Below the pieces are notes generated by a model, which did no database searches, was not told the origin of the DNA, and worked only from the letters and a program-made list of their open reading frames with translations. Below, one piece after another: positions 4,718-5,477 of a stretch of DNA of 5,477 nt; positions within the stretch are counted from its first letter, which is position 1; every line of letters begins with the position of its first letter. Location: the NCBI GenBank assembly GCA_964416905.1, contig CAYQFL010000032.1:1-5477 (forward strand), in the 5' to 3' direction. The translations under genes were made by a program, and so were the position numbers. This stretch comes from JASKKU01 sp964416905 (GTDB lineage Archaea; Nanobdellota; Nanobdellia; Woesearchaeales; JASKKU01).

Positions 4718-4995
4718 GCGTTATCCAAGTTGTTCACTATCTTCTGATAAGCATGGATTACAAACTGCTTATCATTCAATTGATTAAAACTCTTTCTTAG
4801 AGTTATGTAGTAATCCATGATTCGTTTTACTTTTAGTTTAGAGGTGGGGTTCTTTTCCAAAGCTAATCTCAACTTGGATTCTAGGCGTTTGTAGTATTCA
4901 AAATAGTCTACTAACGGTTCTTTGCAAGACGAACAAACCAAGTTTTCTTTAGAATCAAATATTTTCAAACATTTTGGGCAAATTTTTTCTGTCAT
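4708..4995 (-). CDS. Unrecognised small zinc-ribbon protein with helical C-terminal part
   Basis: A 95-residue protein I cannot assign to a named family. The N-terminus has one zinc-ribbon, C6-x2-C9 and C21-x2-C24 (ICPKC ... VCSSC), of the rubredoxin-like knuckle type common in archaeal small proteins. Residues 28-93 look wholly helical and rich in Tyr, Leu and Lys (DYFEYYKRLESKLRLAL, IMDYYITLRKSF), and could form a helical hairpin or bundle. There is no signal peptide or membrane segment; a protein or nucleic-acid binding adaptor is possible but unproven. A TATA-like ATTTAAATT centred 28 nt before the ATG and the absence of a GGTG site suggest a leaderless mRNA. Its stop overlaps that of truD by 4 nt on the opposite strand. 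The balanced cysteine pairs and promoter make it a real gene. Confidence 0.75.
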   Translation of the reverse strand: MTEKICPKCLKIFDSKENLVCSSCKEPLVDYFEYYKRLESKLRLALEKNPTSKLKVKRIMDYYITLRKSFNQLNDKQFVIHAYQKIVNNLDNAIC

Positions 4996-5018
4996 AAAGA
5001 GAACTATTCTTTCAGTTT

Positions 5019-5027
5019 AATTTAAAT
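5019..5027 (-). promoter_or_regulatory. Probable TATA box of the zinc-ribbon gene
   Basis: ATTTAAATT on the minus strand, centred about 28 nt before the ATG at 4995, almost the same distance as the truD box. This places the transcript start at or within a few bases of the start codon. Confidence 0.5.
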
Positions 5028-5077
5028 GCTATGCGCGGATTTGTCCAATGGTTTTATGCAAAGAATAAGGAGTAATC

Positions 5078-5308
5078 TTAAGCGCTATAACGCCTATCAT
5101 AGTTTAGGTTTAAACCATATCTCCTCTCAAAGTATTCTATCGTTTTGTAAGCTTTTTCTTCGTCATAATCTATATTGTACTCACCACACAATCGTTTTAC
5201 TTCCCTCAGAAATGAACCTATTAACTCTTCTTCATTACGATACCAACCCTTATGTTGTTCGAAAGCTTCAGCTAAAATTTCAGATAGTTCATCAATAGAG
5301 ATTTCCAT
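5078..5308 (-). CDS. Unrecognised 76-residue acidic protein
   Basis: A small protein from ATG at 5308 to TAA at 5078 that I do not recognise. It starts MEISIDELSEILAEAF and continues with alternating acidic and basic helical stretches (EELIGSFLREVKRL, EEKAYKTIEYFERRYG), ending NLNYDRRYSA. It has a single cysteine, no membrane segment and no signal peptide; it looks like a soluble helical protein. A strong AAAGGTGAT ribosome binding site has its GGTG (5319-5316) 7 nt before the ATG, with an in-frame GTG one codon earlier at a less favourable 4 nt. The overlapping reading on the plus strand lacks such a signal. The leader upstream carries a purine/pyrimidine-skewed tract and an inverted repeat. 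The gene stands alone, with 82 nt to the next start. Confidence 0.65.
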   Translation of the reverse strand: MEISIDELSEILAEAFEQHKGWYRNEEELIGSFLREVKRLCGEYNIDYDEEKAYKTIEYFERRYGLNLNYDRRYSA

Positions 5309-5315
5309 CACATAT

Positions 5316-5319
5316 CACC
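5316..5319 (-). promoter_or_regulatory. Ribosome binding site of the 76-residue gene
   Basis: GGTG inside AAAGGTGAT, one of the longest matches to the archaeal anti-Shine-Dalgarno complement in the window, 7 nt before ATG at 5308. It is the main reason for calling the minus-strand gene rather than the overlapping plus-strand reading. Confidence 0.65.
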
Positions 5320-5331
5320 TTTGGTTTTAGT

Positions 5332-5463
5332 ATGGGAAAAGAAGAAAGAAGGGTTGAGAAAAAGATAGGAGAAGAAATAAAACAACAGAGGTGCATATTA
5401 AAGATATACACCAAGTATCGTTTAGTAATATTAAGTTTCATTGTGACTTTTATAAACTTATAA
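5332..5463 (+). CDS. Possible 43-residue small protein (weak)
   Basis: ATG at 5332 opens a 43-codon frame to TAA at 5461-5463. The first 20 residues are strongly charged (MGKEERRVEKKIGEEIKQQR) and the last 15 hydrophobic (YRLVILSFIVTFINL), a layout like a tail-anchored or small membrane peptide. Against it: no GGTG site and no TATA-like box at a sensible distance upstream, and its 5' side runs into the start of the divergent 76-residue gene. The charged part coincides with a nearly 90 % purine tract that would give Lys/Glu/Arg codons in any case. Kept as a candidate only. Confidence 0.2.
   Translation: MGKEERRVEKKIGEEIKQQRCILKIYTKYRLVILSFIVTFINL
5390..5412. repeat. Imperfect inverted repeat in the right intergenic region
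   Basis: GGTGcATAT and ATATaCACC are 9-nt arms with one mismatch around a 5-nt centre (TAAAG). It lies about 80 nt upstream of the 76-residue gene, within its likely leader if transcription starts at the tandem TATA boxes further right. It may be a dimeric regulator site or an RNA hairpin. Confidence 0.4.
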
Positions 5464-5466
5464 ATT
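5448..5466. promoter_or_regulatory. Tandem TATA-like boxes at the right edge
   Basis: Two TTATAAA copies (5450-5456 and 5458-5464) lie 8 bp apart. On the plus strand they could drive a gene just beyond the window; on the minus strand they could start a transcript near 5427, giving the 76-residue gene a leader of about 120 nt. The direction cannot be decided from the window. Confidence 0.35.
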
Positions 5467-5477
5467 AGTTTACAAAT

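Noticed and set aside
5028..5077. Possible small guide RNA in the gap between the two unknown genes
   Set aside because: I could not find a convincing box C/D pair or an H/ACA hairpin with an ACA tail.
5026..5298. A 90-codon plus-strand reading frame opposite the 76-residue gene
   Set aside because: Its start lies in the TATA-like region of the zinc-ribbon gene, it lacks a ribosome binding site, and its His/Leu/Cys-rich composition looks like an antisense reading. The minus-strand gene has a strong AAAGGTGAT site and balanced charged composition.

Overview
This window looks like a chromosomal segment from an AT-rich archaeon, and no mobile element, CRISPR array or phage gene is visible. The evidence is a set of archaeal/eukaryotic-type information genes (ribosomal proteins L44e and S27e, aIF2-alpha, Nop10, TruD/Pus7), TATA-like boxes at the expected distance from starts, GGTG-type ribosome binding sites, and a class II tRNA-Leu without encoded CCA. 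Small proteins, short intergenic gaps and the middle segment of L44e (GNHGRYSKGAxSxWKRY) remind me of DPANN archaea of the Woesearchaeota/Pacearchaeota type. That lineage call is inference.

Left block (1-1190, minus strand): a compact three-gene operon. An Era-like small GTPase (ArvA/OapA family) is followed directly by a DUF2073 protein (ArvB/OapB family). The first nine codons of a zinc-ribbon protein (ArvC/OapC family, reading MPHQCVHCG) are cut by the left window edge. From memory, in haloarchaea this trio was named for its location near an origin and later linked to extracellular vesicle formation by the GTPase.

Central block (1192-3530, minus strand): a conserved archaeal cluster in transcription order L44e, S27e, aIF2-alpha, Nop10, PAC2-family proteasome assembly chaperone. 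Spacing is tight: 9 nt between L44e and S27e, an ATGA stop/start overlap between aIF2-alpha and Nop10. The cluster joins ribosome structure, initiator tRNA delivery, H/ACA-guided pseudouridylation and proteasome assembly. S27e, Nop10 and the ArvC fragment are short genes that a long-ORF scan would miss.

Right block (3531-5477): tRNA-Leu(UAA) on the minus strand and truD on the plus strand diverge from a single palindromic TATA-like element. truD converges, with a 4-nt overlap, on a minus-strand gene for an unrecognised 95-residue zinc-ribbon/helical protein. Further right is an unrecognised 76-residue acidic protein with a strong ribosome binding site, preceded by a leader region with a purine-rich tract, an inverted repeat and two tandem TATA-like boxes at the right edge.

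Two translation styles appear side by side: operon genes with GGTG sites 5-7 nt before ATG, and two apparently leaderless genes (truD and the 95-residue protein) with a TATA-like box centred 27-28 nt before ATG. The most interesting items are the ArvABC-type operon, the shared palindromic promoter, the palindrome overlapping the aIF2-alpha ribosome binding site, and the two unknown small proteins.
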